Origin: Pseudomonadota bacterium
Lineage (GTDB): Bacteria; Pseudomonadota; Alphaproteobacteria; Acetobacterales; Acetobacteraceae
Direction: 5' to 3'
DNA length: 64,000 bases
Assembly (NCBI GenBank): GCA_021845985.1
Contig: JAJZES010000029.1
Location: forward strand, 62,001-126,000
The position numbers and the translations under genes were made by a program. The notes beneath the pieces are model-generated. The model saw nothing but the letters and a program-made list of their open reading frames with translations, did no database searches and had not been told where the DNA came from. Shown one piece after another: positions 45,691 to 54,854 of this stretch (positions are counted from its first letter, which is position 1; every line of letters starts with the position of its first letter).

Positions 45691-47087
45691 CCGCCCGCCG
45701 CCAGCCGCGCCGCCGCCTGCCCGGCCAGCCGGCCATAGGCCATCGCCGCGAGCAGCCCGTTGCCCGACAGATAGCCCCACACCGCCGGACCGGAAACGCC
45801 GCGCGCCGCGCCGCCGCCGGCCAGCAGGTTGGGCAGCGCCGTGCCATCGGGCCGCAGCACGCGGGCATCGGCATCGACCACCAGCCCGCCCTGGGTGTGA
45901 AACAGCGCCCCGGTGACGCGCACGGCATAGAAGGGCGGGGCCAGCGGCGGGGCGGCGAAGTTCCGGCCGAACTGGTCCGTCCCCTGGCGTTCGGCCAGCG
46001 CCTGCACCTCGGCCAGCGTCGCCGCCAGCGTCGCGCCCGGCAGGCCGCAGAGCGCGGCCAGGGCGGCGACATCCTCGGCGCGGCGGATCGCCCCGACCGC
46101 CTCGGCCTGGCGGTAGTCCTCGAACGTCTGGCCGAGCGCGTGCAGCCGCGCGTCGTAGATGTCGAAGGCGATGCCGTCGGGCTGTCCCAGCACCGCCACC
46201 GCGGCTTCGGAATAGCCCTCGTGCTCGTTCCAGAAGCGGTGGCCGTCGCGGTTGACCTGCACCCCGCCCTGCATCAGCAGCGCCCAGGTGATCAGCACGC
46301 CGTGCGGATGGGCGACGCCGCCATGCCCCTGATAGGCGCCGAGGTCGCGCGCCTCGGCGCCCAGCGCCGCGCCCCAGCGCAGCGCGTCGCCCTGGTTGCC
46401 GGCATGGCCGAAATACAGCGCCTCGGCCATCTCGGGGATATGCGTGCGGACCAGCGCCTTGTCGCCGCCATAGCCGTTGCAGGCCAGAATCAGCGCGCCG
46501 CAGCCGATTTCTTCGGCGCTGCCGTCCGGCCGCGTCACCCGAACGCCGCGCACCGCGCCATCGGCGTCGGCGAACAGCGATTCGGCCTGCGCGCTGGTCA
46601 GCACCGCGACCCCCGCCGCCTCCGCCGCCGCCAGCAGCCTTGCCAGCAGCGCGGCGCCGGTGCGTTCCGGCACCGCGTGCATGCGCAGCCGCGAATGGCC
46701 GGGATAGATGAAACCCTCCAGCACCTCGAACGGAATGGCGTGCGCATCAGCCAGCCATTCCAGCGTCGGGCCGATGGCCGCGGCGAGGCACGCCGCCGCC
46801 GCCGGGTCGCCGCGGTGTTTGGCCTTGGCCACGATGTCGGCGGCAAAGCGCGCCGGGCTGTCGTCATCGATGCCGATGGCGCGCTGCCAGCGCGTCGCCG
46901 CCGCCGGGATGAACCCGGAGGCGAGCGCGGTCGAGCCGGTCGGGGCGCGGTCGCGTTCGAGCACGACGACCTCCTGCCCCGCCGCGCGCGCCGCCAGCGC
47001 GGCGACCAGCCCGCAGGCGCCGGCGCCGATGACCAGGACCGGCGCCGACCAGCCGGCGCGCAGCCCAGCGGCGGGACGCCGGCTCAC
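45687..47087 (-). CDS. FAD-dependent oxidoreductase (fumarate reductase/tricarballylate dehydrogenase-like)
   Basis: A 466-residue flavoprotein with an N-terminal dinucleotide motif VLVIGAGACGLVAALAARAA. The C-terminal FAD segment is [21 protein letters not shown], with the Glu-His block WNEHEGYSEAAVAV and GALFHTQGGLVVDADARVL. This matches the fumarate-reductase/KstD/TcuA superfamily, which reduces or oxidises C=C bonds next to carbonyls or carboxylates. No membrane or haem domain is present. Encoded between the substrate-binding protein and the permeases, it is probably the first catabolic enzyme acting on the import. Confidence 0.88.
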   Translation of the reverse strand: MSRRPAAGLRAGWSAPVLVIGAGACGLVAALAARAAGQEVVVLERDRAPTGSTALASGFIPAAATRWQRAIGIDDDSPARFAADIVAKAKHRGDPAAAACLAAAIGPTLEWLADAHAIPFEVLEGFIYPGHSRLRMHAVPERTGAALLARLLAAAEAAGVAVLTSAQAESLFADADGAVRGVRVTRPDGSAEEIGCGALILACNGYGGDKALVRTHIPEMAEALYFGHAGNQGDALRWGAALGAEARDLGAYQGHGGVAHPHGVLITWALLMQGGVQVNRDGHRFWNEHEGYSEAAVAVLGQPDGIAFDIYDARLHALGQTFEDYRQAEAVGAIRRAEDVAALAALCGLPGATLAATLAEVQALAERQGTDQFGRNFAAPPLAPPFYAVRVTGALFHTQGGLVVDADARVLRPDGTALPNLLAGGGAARGVSGPAVWGYLSGNGLLAAMAYGRLAGQAAARLAAGG

Positions 47088-48286
47088 CCGGCCTTCGGGC
47101 GCGGGAACACCGGCTTGGCGTCAGCAAAGTCGCCCGGCCAGATGACCTTGATGTCGGCGTCCTGGATCTGCAGCCCGAGGCCGCGCGCGCCCTGGTTCTG
47201 CCCGTTGACGAACCGGGTCGGGCCATAGGGCAGCCAGTCGTCGTGCCAGGTGCTGGCGGCGAAGGCGGGGATGACGCGGTCGGCGTCGGCGCTGCCCGCG
47301 CGTTCGATGGCGTCGGCCAGCACGCGCACGGCGAAATAGCCGAACAGCACCTCCCAGCCAAACACATGCCCCGCCGCCTCGACCCGCTTGCGGAACGCCT
47401 CGGCGCGCGGATCATGCGGGTTGTACCAATGGTTGTAGTCGATCATGTTGGCGCTGACCGCCGGCTGGTCCTTGGCGAACGGCAGGTTGAAGCCGCCGCC
47501 GGACACCGAATAGGCCGCCACCAGATCGACCTTCTGCTGATACAGGGTGCGCAGCAGGAGTTGGTATTCATTGGGATAATTGGTGATCAGCACGAGGTCC
47601 GGCGCCTGCGCCTTGATGCGCAGGGCGATGTTGGTGAAATCGCGGGTCGGCGTCGCGTGGCCGATGGTCTCCTTCGCGGCGATGCCGATGCCGGCCAGTT
47701 TGGTTGCCAGCAGCTTTGCCGTCGAGGTGCCGAATTCGCTGTTTTCATGCACGATGACGGCGGATTTGGCCGGCGACCCGGCGCCCTTGTTGAGCGCGTC
47801 GAGACAGGCGATGGCCTGGTTGGTCATCGTCGTGTTGTCGGGAAAGAAGCGGAACACGTTGGCCAGGCCGCGGCTGGTGATGCTGTCGGCGATGCCGCTG
47901 TCGATCGACACCGGGATGCTGTATTTCGCCGCCGTCTGCGTCACCGCCAGGGCCAGATTGCTGGCATAGCAGCCGGTGATGCCGGCGACCTTCTGCTCGG
48001 CCATCTGATCGACCAGGCCAGAGGCGATCTCTGCCTTGCCCTGCGCGTCGCCGAGCACTGCCTCGACCTTGGCGCCGCCGAGCGACTTGATCCCACCGAC
48101 GTCGTTGAGATCGGCCACGGCGATCTGCCCGCCCAGCCGGCACTGGCCGCCGCCGAAGGCGAGCGGCCCGGTCACCGGGTGGATCATGCCGATCTTCACC
48201 GTCTCCGGCGCGGCGCGCAGCACCGCCGGCATGGCCAAGGTCGCCGCCCCGGCGGCAAGAATGGTTCGACGCGGAACAGCAATCAT
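47084..48286 (-). CDS. ABC transporter substrate-binding protein (LivK/AmiC-like, SBP family 6)
   Basis: A 400-residue periplasmic binding protein. Its signal is Tat-like or Sec-like (MIAVPRRTILAAGAATLAMP, cleavage near VLRAAPE). The mature start VKIGMIHPVTGPLAFGGGQC and the later VTGCYASN-type loop are typical of family 6 proteins, which bind branched-chain amino acids, amides or aromatic acids. The ligand is unknown. It is the first gene of the 11-gene operon and lies 13 bases downstream of a perfect palindrome. Confidence 0.91.
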   Translation of the reverse strand: MIAVPRRTILAAGAATLAMPAVLRAAPETVKIGMIHPVTGPLAFGGGQCRLGGQIAVADLNDVGGIKSLGGAKVEAVLGDAQGKAEIASGLVDQMAEQKVAGITGCYASNLALAVTQTAAKYSIPVSIDSGIADSITSRGLANVFRFFPDNTTMTNQAIACLDALNKGAGSPAKSAVIVHENSEFGTSTAKLLATKLAGIGIAAKETIGHATPTRDFTNIALRIKAQAPDLVLITNYPNEYQLLLRTLYQQKVDLVAAYSVSGGGFNLPFAKDQPAVSANMIDYNHWYNPHDPRAEAFRKRVEAAGHVFGWEVLFGYFAVRVLADAIERAGSADADRVIPAFAASTWHDDWLPYGPTRFVNGQNQGARGLGLQIQDADIKVIWPGDFADAKPVFPRPKAG

Positions 48287-48299
48287 GACAGCGCCCCCA

Positions 48300-48321
48300 G
48301 TTGTCTTATCCCCAAGACAAC
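48300..48321. promoter_or_regulatory. Operator-like perfect inverted repeat upstream of the catabolic operon
   Basis: GTTGTCTT (48300-48307) and AAGACAAC (48314-48321) are perfect 8-base arms around the 6-base spacer ATCCCC. The repeat ends 13 bases before the start codon of the operon's first gene (48286). Size and TTGTCT-N-AGACAA style resemble operators of GntR-family repressors. No regulator gene lies next to it, so the binding protein would be encoded elsewhere. A hairpin in the mRNA leader is the alternative. Confidence 0.6.
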
Positions 48322-48393
48322 GGGACACCGGAACGGCCCGTCTGTCAACGCGCCTCGCAGGATGCGGCGGCCAACCGGCGGGCGCCCCCTGCC

Positions 48394-49623
48394 CTACCGC
48401 CCGATATGCTGGAGGAAATCAAGCTGCCAGCGCATCTCGTCCAGCGTCAGCGGAAAGCCGCCGCTGTCGTTCGCCCGCAGCACCTGGGCGGGGCCGAGCC
48501 GAGCCAGCAGGACCTGCAGCGGGCCGGCGCAGCGCACCGAGAACCCGGCTTTCCACACCAGACTGACCAGCCCCTTGGCGCTGCGCAGCGTGCAGGCGCG
48601 CTCGACCACCGAGACCGGCACCTGCGCCGCCACCGCCAGCAGCGCGGTTGCCTGCCGCGTCTCCGCCCGCTGCGCCGCCGCCAGCAGCGTCGCCTCGTCG
48701 AGCTTGCCCTGCGCCTGCAGCGCCTCGGCGCGGGCCAGCGCCACGTCGGCGGTCGGCTCGGCCGCCGGCGCCTCCGCCTGGCGCTGCTGCAAGCGCCGCT
48801 GCAGGTCGCGCGTCACCTCCGGGTCGAGATCGCCGCGGCTGGCCAGCGCGCCGAGCAACTGCGTCGCCACGATCTCCGACAGCGCCCGCGCCGCCCGCGC
48901 CGACAGGGTCGGGCGATGCACCAGCGGGTCGTGCCATTCGCCATGCTGCGCCGCCCGCGCGATCAGCGCGTCGAGCGTCGCCTCGCGGATCGCCGCCGAG
49001 CGGTTGGCCAGCAATTCGGTGATCGCCGCGGTGTCGGCGCTCGCCGCGATGGCGTCCGACACCGCCTCCTGCAACCCCGGCCGGCGCGCCACCGCCGTTG
49101 CCGTGCCGGTGGCCGGGGCATCGGCCAGCAGGGTCAGCAGGTCTTCGGTGCTGAGCAGCGGCGACAGCCGGACCACCGGCTCGCTCACCGGCACCGAGCT
49201 GTCATAGGCCAGCCGCAGCACCAGTTCGCGCGGCGCCTGCGGCATCTCCTTGACGATGTCGGCGATGGCGCTGCGCACCCGGATGGTCTCGTCGGCGACC
49301 AGTTCCGACAGCGTCGCCAGGACATGCTCGGCCAGCGCCGAACGCTGCGCCATCGGCACGCCGGGGATCAGCGAGGCGAGCTTGCGGGCCAGCAGCGTGC
49401 GCACCCGCTCGTCGCGATCGGCCGCCAGCATGCGGTCGGCCTGCATCGGCGCGGCGACGTTCATGGCGACCGCGGCGCGGACCACGACGGAGGCGTCGGC
49501 GGCGAGCGTGCGCAGCATCTCCGGCGAGGTGTCGGCCGCCGCGCCGAGCCGCACCCGCGCCTGCTCACCGAGCGTCGCCAGCGCCGCGGCCGGGTCGGCG
49601 ATCAGGGCGGCGGCGTCGGTCAT
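48394..49623 (-). CDS. DUF2336 domain protein
   Basis: A 409-residue all-helical, HEAT-like alphaproteobacterial protein. The repeated SPEMLRTLAADASVVVRAAV and VADETIRVRSAIADIVKEMP segments, with the central RPTLSARAARALSEIVA, match DUF2336. Its function is not established; members are often encoded beside signalling proteins. It is translationally coupled (4-base overlap) to the upstream PAS-GGDEF gene, so the two probably act together. Confidence 0.85.
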   Translation of the reverse strand: MTDAAALIADPAAALATLGEQARVRLGAAADTSPEMLRTLAADASVVVRAAVAMNVAAPMQADRMLAADRDERVRTLLARKLASLIPGVPMAQRSALAEHVLATLSELVADETIRVRSAIADIVKEMPQAPRELVLRLAYDSSVPVSEPVVRLSPLLSTEDLLTLLADAPATGTATAVARRPGLQEAVSDAIAASADTAAITELLANRSAAIREATLDALIARAAQHGEWHDPLVHRPTLSARAARALSEIVATQLLGALASRGDLDPEVTRDLQRRLQQRQAEAPAAEPTADVALARAEALQAQGKLDEATLLAAAQRAETRQATALLAVAAQVPVSVVERACTLRSAKGLVSLVWKAGFSVRCAGPLQVLLARLGPAQVLRANDSGGFPLTLDEMRWQLDFLQHIGR

Positions 49624-51047
49624 GTGCCCTCCCCCGCCCGCGCCACCCGCCAATGGCCGCGGCCGGCGCGCTTGACCGCATACATCGCCTGATCGGCCCG
49701 GTGCAGCAGCATCTCGACCTCCTCGCCGCGGCCGGGCCAGCGCACCGCGATGCCGATCGACATGGTCAGCGGATCGCTGCGGTCCTGCGTCAGATGCGCC
49801 AGCGCCGCCGGCCCGGCGGTGCGCAACTGCTCGGCCCGCTCGGCGGCGGCGAATTCGTCGGCGCCGTCGAGCCACAGGGCGAATTCGTCGCCGCCGAGCC
49901 GCGCCACCAGATCGGTGGCGCGGGTATGTCCGCGCAGCACCTGCGCGGTGGCGCGCAGCGCCTCGTCGCCCTGTTCGTGGCCGGTGGAATCGTTCAGCGA
50001 CTTGAAATTGTCGAGGTCGATGAACAGCAGCGCGCCGGGCAGTTCCTCGCGCTCCAGCCGGTCGATGCGGCGCGCCAGTTCGTCCATGAAGGCGCGGCGG
50101 TTGAGCAGCCCGGTCAGCGGGTCGGTGCGCGCCTGCCGCGCCATCTCGCGCTGGATCGCCTCATGCTCCAGCACCATGCGGATGATGGCGCCGGCGGAGG
50201 CGGCGAGCACATGGTCGTCGGCATCCCACGCCCGGCCGCCCGGCGCGCGCCACAGGACCAGCCCGATCTGCTCGCCAAAGCGCGTCTGCGCCGGGCAGGC
50301 GAGGAGCTGGCGGCCGTCCTGCGCCGCCGCCGCCACCGGCCGGCCCTCGGCCCCGGCCAGCGCCGCCAGCGCCGCCGGCAGGATCGCCGGCTGGTCGCCG
50401 CCCCAGGTGTGCAGCACCGTCGGCTCGACGCCGTTGCCGATGGCATCGACCACCGCGATGCCCTCGCTGCCGGTGGCCAGCGCCAGCGGCGCCAGCGTCG
50501 CCCGCATCATCCGCGGCGCCAGCACCTCGGCGTGCATGCGCGACAGGATATGGTCGAGCACCTCGCCGCGGCGCAGCGCCGCCGCCACCTCCGCCTCGCG
50601 CCGCTCCTGCTCGGACACGTCCTGGCCGACGCCGCGGCAGCCGACCATGGCGCCGCTGCCGTCGAGCAGCGGCGCGGTGGCGAAGCTGAGACAGGCGGCG
50701 CTGCCGTCCGGCCGCTTGATCCAGGCGCGGCGGCGGCGCATCGGGCCGCCCGGCCGGAACGGGTCGAAACAGCCCGGCGTGCCGGCCTCGGCCAGCAGCA
50801 ATTCGGCCGGCTGACCGAGCAGCGTGCCGGCCGGCCAGCCCAGCGCCGGATCGGGGGCGAGGAAGACGAAGCGCCCCTCGGCATCGGTCTCGAACGCCAG
50901 GTCCGAGCCGAGGGTCACCAGATCGCGCCAGCGCTGCCGGCTGTCGAGCAGGGCGCCGTTCAGCGCGTCGGCGCCGCCGAGAAACCCCCCTGGCGGCACC
51001 GCCCCCGGCGCAGGCAAACGCTCGACTGCCGTTTTCGCCATCCGCAT
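49620..51047 (-). CDS. PAS-GGDEF diguanylate cyclase
   Basis: A 475-residue soluble signalling protein. A PAS domain (about 40-150, [20 protein letters not shown], ending in [17 protein letters not shown]) is followed by a GAF-like region (about 170-300) and a C-terminal GGDEF domain. The active site is intact, [10 protein letters not shown], and the inhibitory RxxD (RATD) sits exactly five residues before it, so product inhibition by cyclic di-GMP is expected. No EAL domain is present. The start at 51047 is followed two codons later by another ATG. Confidence 0.9.
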   Translation of the reverse strand: MRMAKTAVERLPAPGAVPPGGFLGGADALNGALLDSRQRWRDLVTLGSDLAFETDAEGRFVFLAPDPALGWPAGTLLGQPAELLLAEAGTPGCFDPFRPGGPMRRRRAWIKRPDGSAACLSFATAPLLDGSGAMVGCRGVGQDVSEQERREAEVAAALRRGEVLDHILSRMHAEVLAPRMMRATLAPLALATGSEGIAVVDAIGNGVEPTVLHTWGGDQPAILPAALAALAGAEGRPVAAAAQDGRQLLACPAQTRFGEQIGLVLWRAPGGRAWDADDHVLAASAGAIIRMVLEHEAIQREMARQARTDPLTGLLNRRAFMDELARRIDRLEREELPGALLFIDLDNFKSLNDSTGHEQGDEALRATAQVLRGHTRATDLVARLGGDEFALWLDGADEFAAAERAEQLRTAGPAALAHLTQDRSDPLTMSIGIAVRWPGRGEEVEMLLHRADQAMYAVKRAGRGHWRVARAGEGT

Positions 51048-51165
51048 CTCGCTGTCCCCGCGACTGACGGTCAGTTTCGACCAGGGATGTAAAGGCCGGG
51101 TTATCATGCGATTGACACCGCATGGACGCCTGCGCATGGTCCCGCCGCCGATGAAGCGGATCGCC

Positions 51166-52002
51166 ATGACGGACAGGTTGCAGGCCACCATCGAAGAGCT
51201 TTGGGAGCAGCGGGAGACGCTTTCGGCGGCCACCGCCGGCGCGCCGCGCGCCGCGGTCGAGGCGGCGCTGGCGCTGCTCGACTCCGGCGCGGCGCGCGTC
51301 GCCGCCCCCGGCGCCGCCGGCTGGACGGTCAATCAGTGGCTGAAGAAGGCGGTGCTGCTGTCCTTCCGCCTCAACGACAGCATGCCGATGCCCGGCCCCG
51401 GCGGCGCGCCGGTGTTCGACAAGGTGGCGATGAAGTTCGCCGGCTGGGATGCCGCGCGCTTCCAGCAGGCGGGATTCCGCGCCGTGCCCGGCGCCATCGT
51501 CCGCCGCAGCGCCTTCATCGCGCCCGGCGTCGTGCTGATGCCGTGCTTCGTCAACGCCGGCGCCTATGTCGGCGCCGGCAGCATGATCGACACCTGGGCG
51601 ACCGTCGGCAGTTGCGCCCAGGTCGGCCGCAACTGCCACATCTCCGGCGGCGTCGGCCTCGGCGGCGTGCTTGAACCGCTGCAGGCCAACCCGGTGGTGA
51701 TCGAGGACGATTGCTTCATCGGCGCGCGCTCCGAAGTGGTCGAGGGCGTCATCGTCGAGCGCGGCAGCGTGCTGGCGATGGGGGTGTTTTTGTCGGCCAC
51801 GACCAAGATCGTCGATCGCGCCACCGGCGAGATGTTCCTCGGCCGGGTGCCCGCCTATTCCGTCGTGGTGCCCGGCACGCTGCCCGGCCGCGCCCTGCCG
51901 GACGGCACGCCCGGCCCCGGCCTCGCCTGCGCCGTCATCATCAAGCGGGTCGATGAGCGCACCCGCGCGAAAACCTCGCTCAACGAGCTGCTGCGCGATT
52001 GA
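51166..52002 (+). CDS. dapD: 2,3,4,5-tetrahydropyridine-2,6-dicarboxylate N-succinyltransferase (DapD)
   Basis: A 278-residue left-handed beta-helix acyltransferase of lysine and diaminopimelate synthesis. The N-terminal helical domain has [19 protein letters not shown]; hexapeptide repeats follow ([20 protein letters not shown] and [20 protein letters not shown]). The C-terminus [10 protein letters not shown] is standard. The length fits the family (about 275). An in-frame ATG 15 bases upstream is an alternative. It overlaps dapE by 4 bases. Confidence 0.95.
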   Translation: MTDRLQATIEELWEQRETLSAATAGAPRAAVEAALALLDSGAARVAAPGAAGWTVNQWLKKAVLLSFRLNDSMPMPGPGGAPVFDKVAMKFAGWDAARFQQAGFRAVPGAIVRRSAFIAPGVVLMPCFVNAGAYVGAGSMIDTWATVGSCAQVGRNCHISGGVGLGGVLEPLQANPVVIEDDCFIGARSEVVEGVIVERGSVLAMGVFLSATTKIVDRATGEMFLGRVPAYSVVVPGTLPGRALPDGTPGPGLACAVIIKRVDERTRAKTSLNELLRD

Positions 52003-53123
52003 CCGCGACCGACCCCCTGCTGCTCGCCCAGGCGCTGATCCGCCGGCCGAGCGTCACCCCCGAGGATGCCGGCGCGCAGGACGTGCTGGCCGAGGCGCTC
52101 GGCCGCCTCGGCTTCAGCGTGACGCGGCTGCGCTTCGGCGCCATCGACAATCTGTTCGCCCGCATCGGCACTGCCGGTCCGCATCTCTGCTTTGCCGGCC
52201 ATACCGACGTGGTGCCGGCCGGCACCGCCAACTGGCGCGCCGATCCGTTCGGCGGCGCGGTGCATGACGGCGTGCTCTACGGCCGCGGTGCCTGCGACAT
52301 GAAGGGCGGCATCGCCGCCTTCGTCGCCGGCGCGGCGCAGCATCTGGCGGCGGGGACGCTGCGCGGCTCGATCAGCCTGCTGATCACCGGCGACGAGGAG
52401 GGCGTGGCCACCGATGGCACCGTGCGGGTGCTGGAGTGGATGGCGGCGCACGGCCAGATCCCGGATTTCTGTCTGGTCGGCGAACCGACCAACCCGGCCC
52501 GGCTCGGCGAAGTGATCAAAATTGGCCGCCGCGGCAGCATCACCGCGCACATCACCGTGCATGGCACGCAGGGCCATGTCGCCTACCCACAGCGCAGCGA
52601 CAACCCGGTGCATCGGCTGGTGCGCGTGCTCGACGCGCTGATCGCGGCGCCGCTCGATGCCGGCAGCGACTGGTTCGAGCCGTCATCGCTGCAGATCACC
52701 AGCGTCGATGTCGGCAATCCGACCCACAACCTCGTGCCGGCGCGCGCCGCGGCGACGCTGAACATCCGCTTCAACGACCGCCACAGCGGCGCCGCGCTGG
52801 CGGCGTGGCTGCGCGCCACCATCGCCCGCCATGCCGAGCGGTTCGATCTCGACACCAGCATCGGCGGCGAGAGTTTTCTCACCCAGCCCGGCGCGCAGGT
52901 CGAGACGCTGCGCCGGGCGGTGGCCGCGGCGACCGGGGTGGAGCCGCGCCTCGACACCGGCGGCGGCACCTCCGATGCGCGCTTCATCGCGCGCTACTGC
53001 CCGGTCGCCGAGTTCGGCCTGGTCGGCAGCACCATGCACCAGGCCGATGAGCGGGTGCCGGTGGCGGAGCTGCGCGCGCTGGCCGAAACCTACCGCGCGG
53101 TGCTGGCGGCGTTCGCCATATGA
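51999..53123 (+). CDS. dapE: Succinyl-diaminopimelate desuccinylase (DapE)
   Basis: A 374-residue M20 zinc peptidase-fold hydrolase removing succinate from N-succinyl-LL-diaminopimelate. Metal and catalytic residues are in [37 protein letters not shown] and CLVGEPTN, and [20 protein letters not shown] matches DapE. It begins with TTG overlapping the dapD stop (TTGA). The following membrane gene overlaps its stop by 4 bases. Confidence 0.95.
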   Translation: MTATDPLLLAQALIRRPSVTPEDAGAQDVLAEALGRLGFSVTRLRFGAIDNLFARIGTAGPHLCFAGHTDVVPAGTANWRADPFGGAVHDGVLYGRGACDMKGGIAAFVAGAAQHLAAGTLRGSISLLITGDEEGVATDGTVRVLEWMAAHGQIPDFCLVGEPTNPARLGEVIKIGRRGSITAHITVHGTQGHVAYPQRSDNPVHRLVRVLDALIAAPLDAGSDWFEPSSLQITSVDVGNPTHNLVPARAAATLNIRFNDRHSGAALAAWLRATIARHAERFDLDTSIGGESFLTQPGAQVETLRRAVAAATGVEPRLDTGGGTSDARFIARYCPVAEFGLVGSTMHQADERVPVAELRALAETYRAVLAAFAI

Positions 53124-53668
53124 GCCTTGCCGCGGCGGCGGGTGTCGCCCGGCTGGCGCGGTTTCATGCCGACGGGCTGGCGCGGTTCGACGCCACGCCG
53201 CTCGGGCTGCTGAATGCCCTGGCGCCGTGGCTCGGCTTCGCCCTGGTCGGGTTTCTGCTCGGCCTGATGATGGACGATCTGCGGCTGGCGCTGACCGACC
53301 TGCTCGCCTCGCTGGTGGCGCTGCTGGCGCCGCCGGTGCTGTCGCACCTGATCGCGCGGGCGTGGCACCGCGAGGCGGCGTGGCTGCGCTATGCGGTGGC
53401 CATGACCTGGTGCCAATGGCTGATGCCGCCGACGCTGCTCGCCACCATGCTGGGCGGCGGGGTGCTGGCGGCGGCCGGCGTGCCGGGCGGCATCGCCCGG
53501 CTGCTCGCCGCCGGGGCAGCGCTGGGCTATGCGGTGGCGCTGCAGCTGTTCCTCGCCCGCCACGGCCTCGGCCTGCCGGCATGGCGGGCGGCGGGGCTGG
53601 TGGTGGCGGTCAATCTCGGGACGCTGGTGCTCGCCATCGGCCCGCTGCTGGCGGAACCGATGACATGA
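53120..53668 (+). CDS. Integral membrane protein, unknown function
   Basis: A 182-residue protein with four to five hydrophobic segments (for example LAPWLGFALVGFLLGLMM, LLASLVALLAPPVLSHLI and LLAAGAALGYAVALQLFLA). No enzymatic motif was recognised. It starts by overlapping dapE and ends by overlapping a second membrane protein gene, so the two are probably made together. Some related downstream-of-dapE proteins are annotated as hypothetical in this lineage. Confidence 0.75.
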   Translation: MSLAAAAGVARLARFHADGLARFDATPLGLLNALAPWLGFALVGFLLGLMMDDLRLALTDLLASLVALLAPPVLSHLIARAWHREAAWLRYAVAMTWCQWLMPPTLLATMLGGGVLAAAGVPGGIARLLAAGAALGYAVALQLFLARHGLGLPAWRAAGLVVAVNLGTLVLAIGPLLAEPMT

Positions 53669-54258
53669 ACGCGCCCGAGAGTCTGTTCACCCGTCTGGGC
53701 ACCGGCCTCGCCGGGGCGATGCTGCTGGCGCGCGGCCGGGCGGAGGGCATGCTGCTGGTCGCCGAGGAGCCGACGCAGGCGGCGGCGCGGCGCAGTTTCT
53801 GGGCGGCGGCGCTGTGCCTGCCGGCGTTCATCTGCCTCCAGCTCATCGGCCTCGACCAGGAGCCGCGCCTGCCGCCGCATCTGGCGCATGGGCTGGCGCT
53901 GCAATTGCTGGGCTACGTCATCGACTGGGCGGGCTTCGCGCTGCTGTCGCGCTGGATCGCCCGCGCCATGGGGCGGGCCGAGGCGTGGCCGCGCTTCATT
54001 GCGGCGTGGAACTGGTGCAACGTGGTGCAGTATCTGCTGCTGGTCGCCGCCAGCCTGCCGCCGCTGCTCGGCCTGCCGGCGATCGTTGGCGAGACCTCCT
54101 GGCTGATCGCCACCGGCTGGGCGCTGTGGATCGAGTGGTATGCCACCCGGCTGGCGCTCGGCATCGGCGGCTTCCAGGCGGCGGGTCTGGTGTTGCTCGA
54201 CGAGGCGGTCGGCTTTGCGCTGCTGGCGGCGATTCAGCTGATGCCGGGGGCGGGCTGA
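53665..54258 (+). CDS. Integral membrane protein, unknown function
   Basis: A 197-residue protein with four to five predicted membrane segments (SFWAAALCLPAFICLQLIGL, YVIDWAGFALLSRWIARAMG, YLLLVAASLPPLLGLPAIVG and the C-terminal AVGFALLAAIQLM). Aromatic residues cluster at FIAAWNWCNVVQYLL. The topology resembles the preceding gene's product, and the pair may form a heteromer. Its 3' end overlaps the convergent HD hydrolase gene by 25 bases. Confidence 0.75.
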   Translation: MNAPESLFTRLGTGLAGAMLLARGRAEGMLLVAEEPTQAAARRSFWAAALCLPAFICLQLIGLDQEPRLPPHLAHGLALQLLGYVIDWAGFALLSRWIARAMGRAEAWPRFIAAWNWCNVVQYLLLVAASLPPLLGLPAIVGETSWLIATGWALWIEWYATRLALGIGGFQAAGLVLLDEAVGFALLAAIQLMPGAG

Positions 54259-54854
54259 ACAACCTGTGTGCCGTGCGCCGCCGCCAGCCGCGCCATTTCA
54301 GCCACCGTCGCGGCCAGTTCCGCCGCCAGCCTGCCGCCGAGCACGCGGGCGAACGTGTCGGCGAGGGTGCGATAGTACCAGAGCGTGCCCGCTGCCCCCG
54401 CGGTGAAGCGCGTGAACACCTCCGGCCCGATCGCGCGCAGATCGGCGGTGATGGCGCGGGCGTTGTAGAGCTTGTCGGCGGCGCTCACCAGCAGCACGTC
54501 GGCGCCCGCTTGCGCCAGATGCGCGACATAGGCTTCCTTGCGCGCCCGCCACGGCGGCTTCGGTGTGGTGTCGGCGTCGGTGCAGCCGCGCACGATGGCG
54601 GCGACACGGTGGCCGAAGCGCGCGGCAATCAGCGCCTCCTGCGCCGCACCAACATCCTCGATGGCGTCGTGCAGCAGTCCGGCGATCGCCTGGTCCTCGT
54701 CGCCGCCATATTCCAGCACGAGGCCGGCGACGCCGAGCAGGTGGCCGATATAGGGCGTCTCGGCACCCTTGCGGACCTGATCGGAATGGATGGCGAAGGC
54801 ATAGTCGGCGGCGGCGGCCAGACGGTGCCAGTCGCGCCCGGTGGAACGGGTCAT
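54234..54854 (-). CDS. RelA/SpoT-type HD hydrolase (small alarmone hydrolase-like)
   Basis: A 206-residue HD-domain protein without a synthetase domain. The residues of (p)ppGpp hydrolases are present: H38 (YIGHLLGVA), the HDxxED signature LLHDAIEDVG (H62, D63, E66, D67) and D127 (SAADKLYNA). It likely hydrolyses guanosine tetraphosphate or a related nucleotide, using manganese. Its ATG overlaps the stop of a GT61 glycosyltransferase gene, making it the last gene of that operon, an uncommon setting for this enzyme. Confidence 0.87.
   Translation of the reverse strand: MTRSTGRDWHRLAAAADYAFAIHSDQVRKGAETPYIGHLLGVAGLVLEYGGDEDQAIAGLLHDAIEDVGAAQEALIAARFGHRVAAIVRGCTDADTTPKPPWRARKEAYVAHLAQAGADVLLVSAADKLYNARAITADLRAIGPEVFTRFTAGAAGTLWYYRTLADTFARVLGGRLAAELAATVAEMARLAAAHGTQVVQPAPGIS

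Noticed and set aside
36443-48286. The long operon as a genomic island or prophage
   Set aside because: Codon use and GC match the surroundings, and there are no integrase, tRNA or direct-repeat boundaries.
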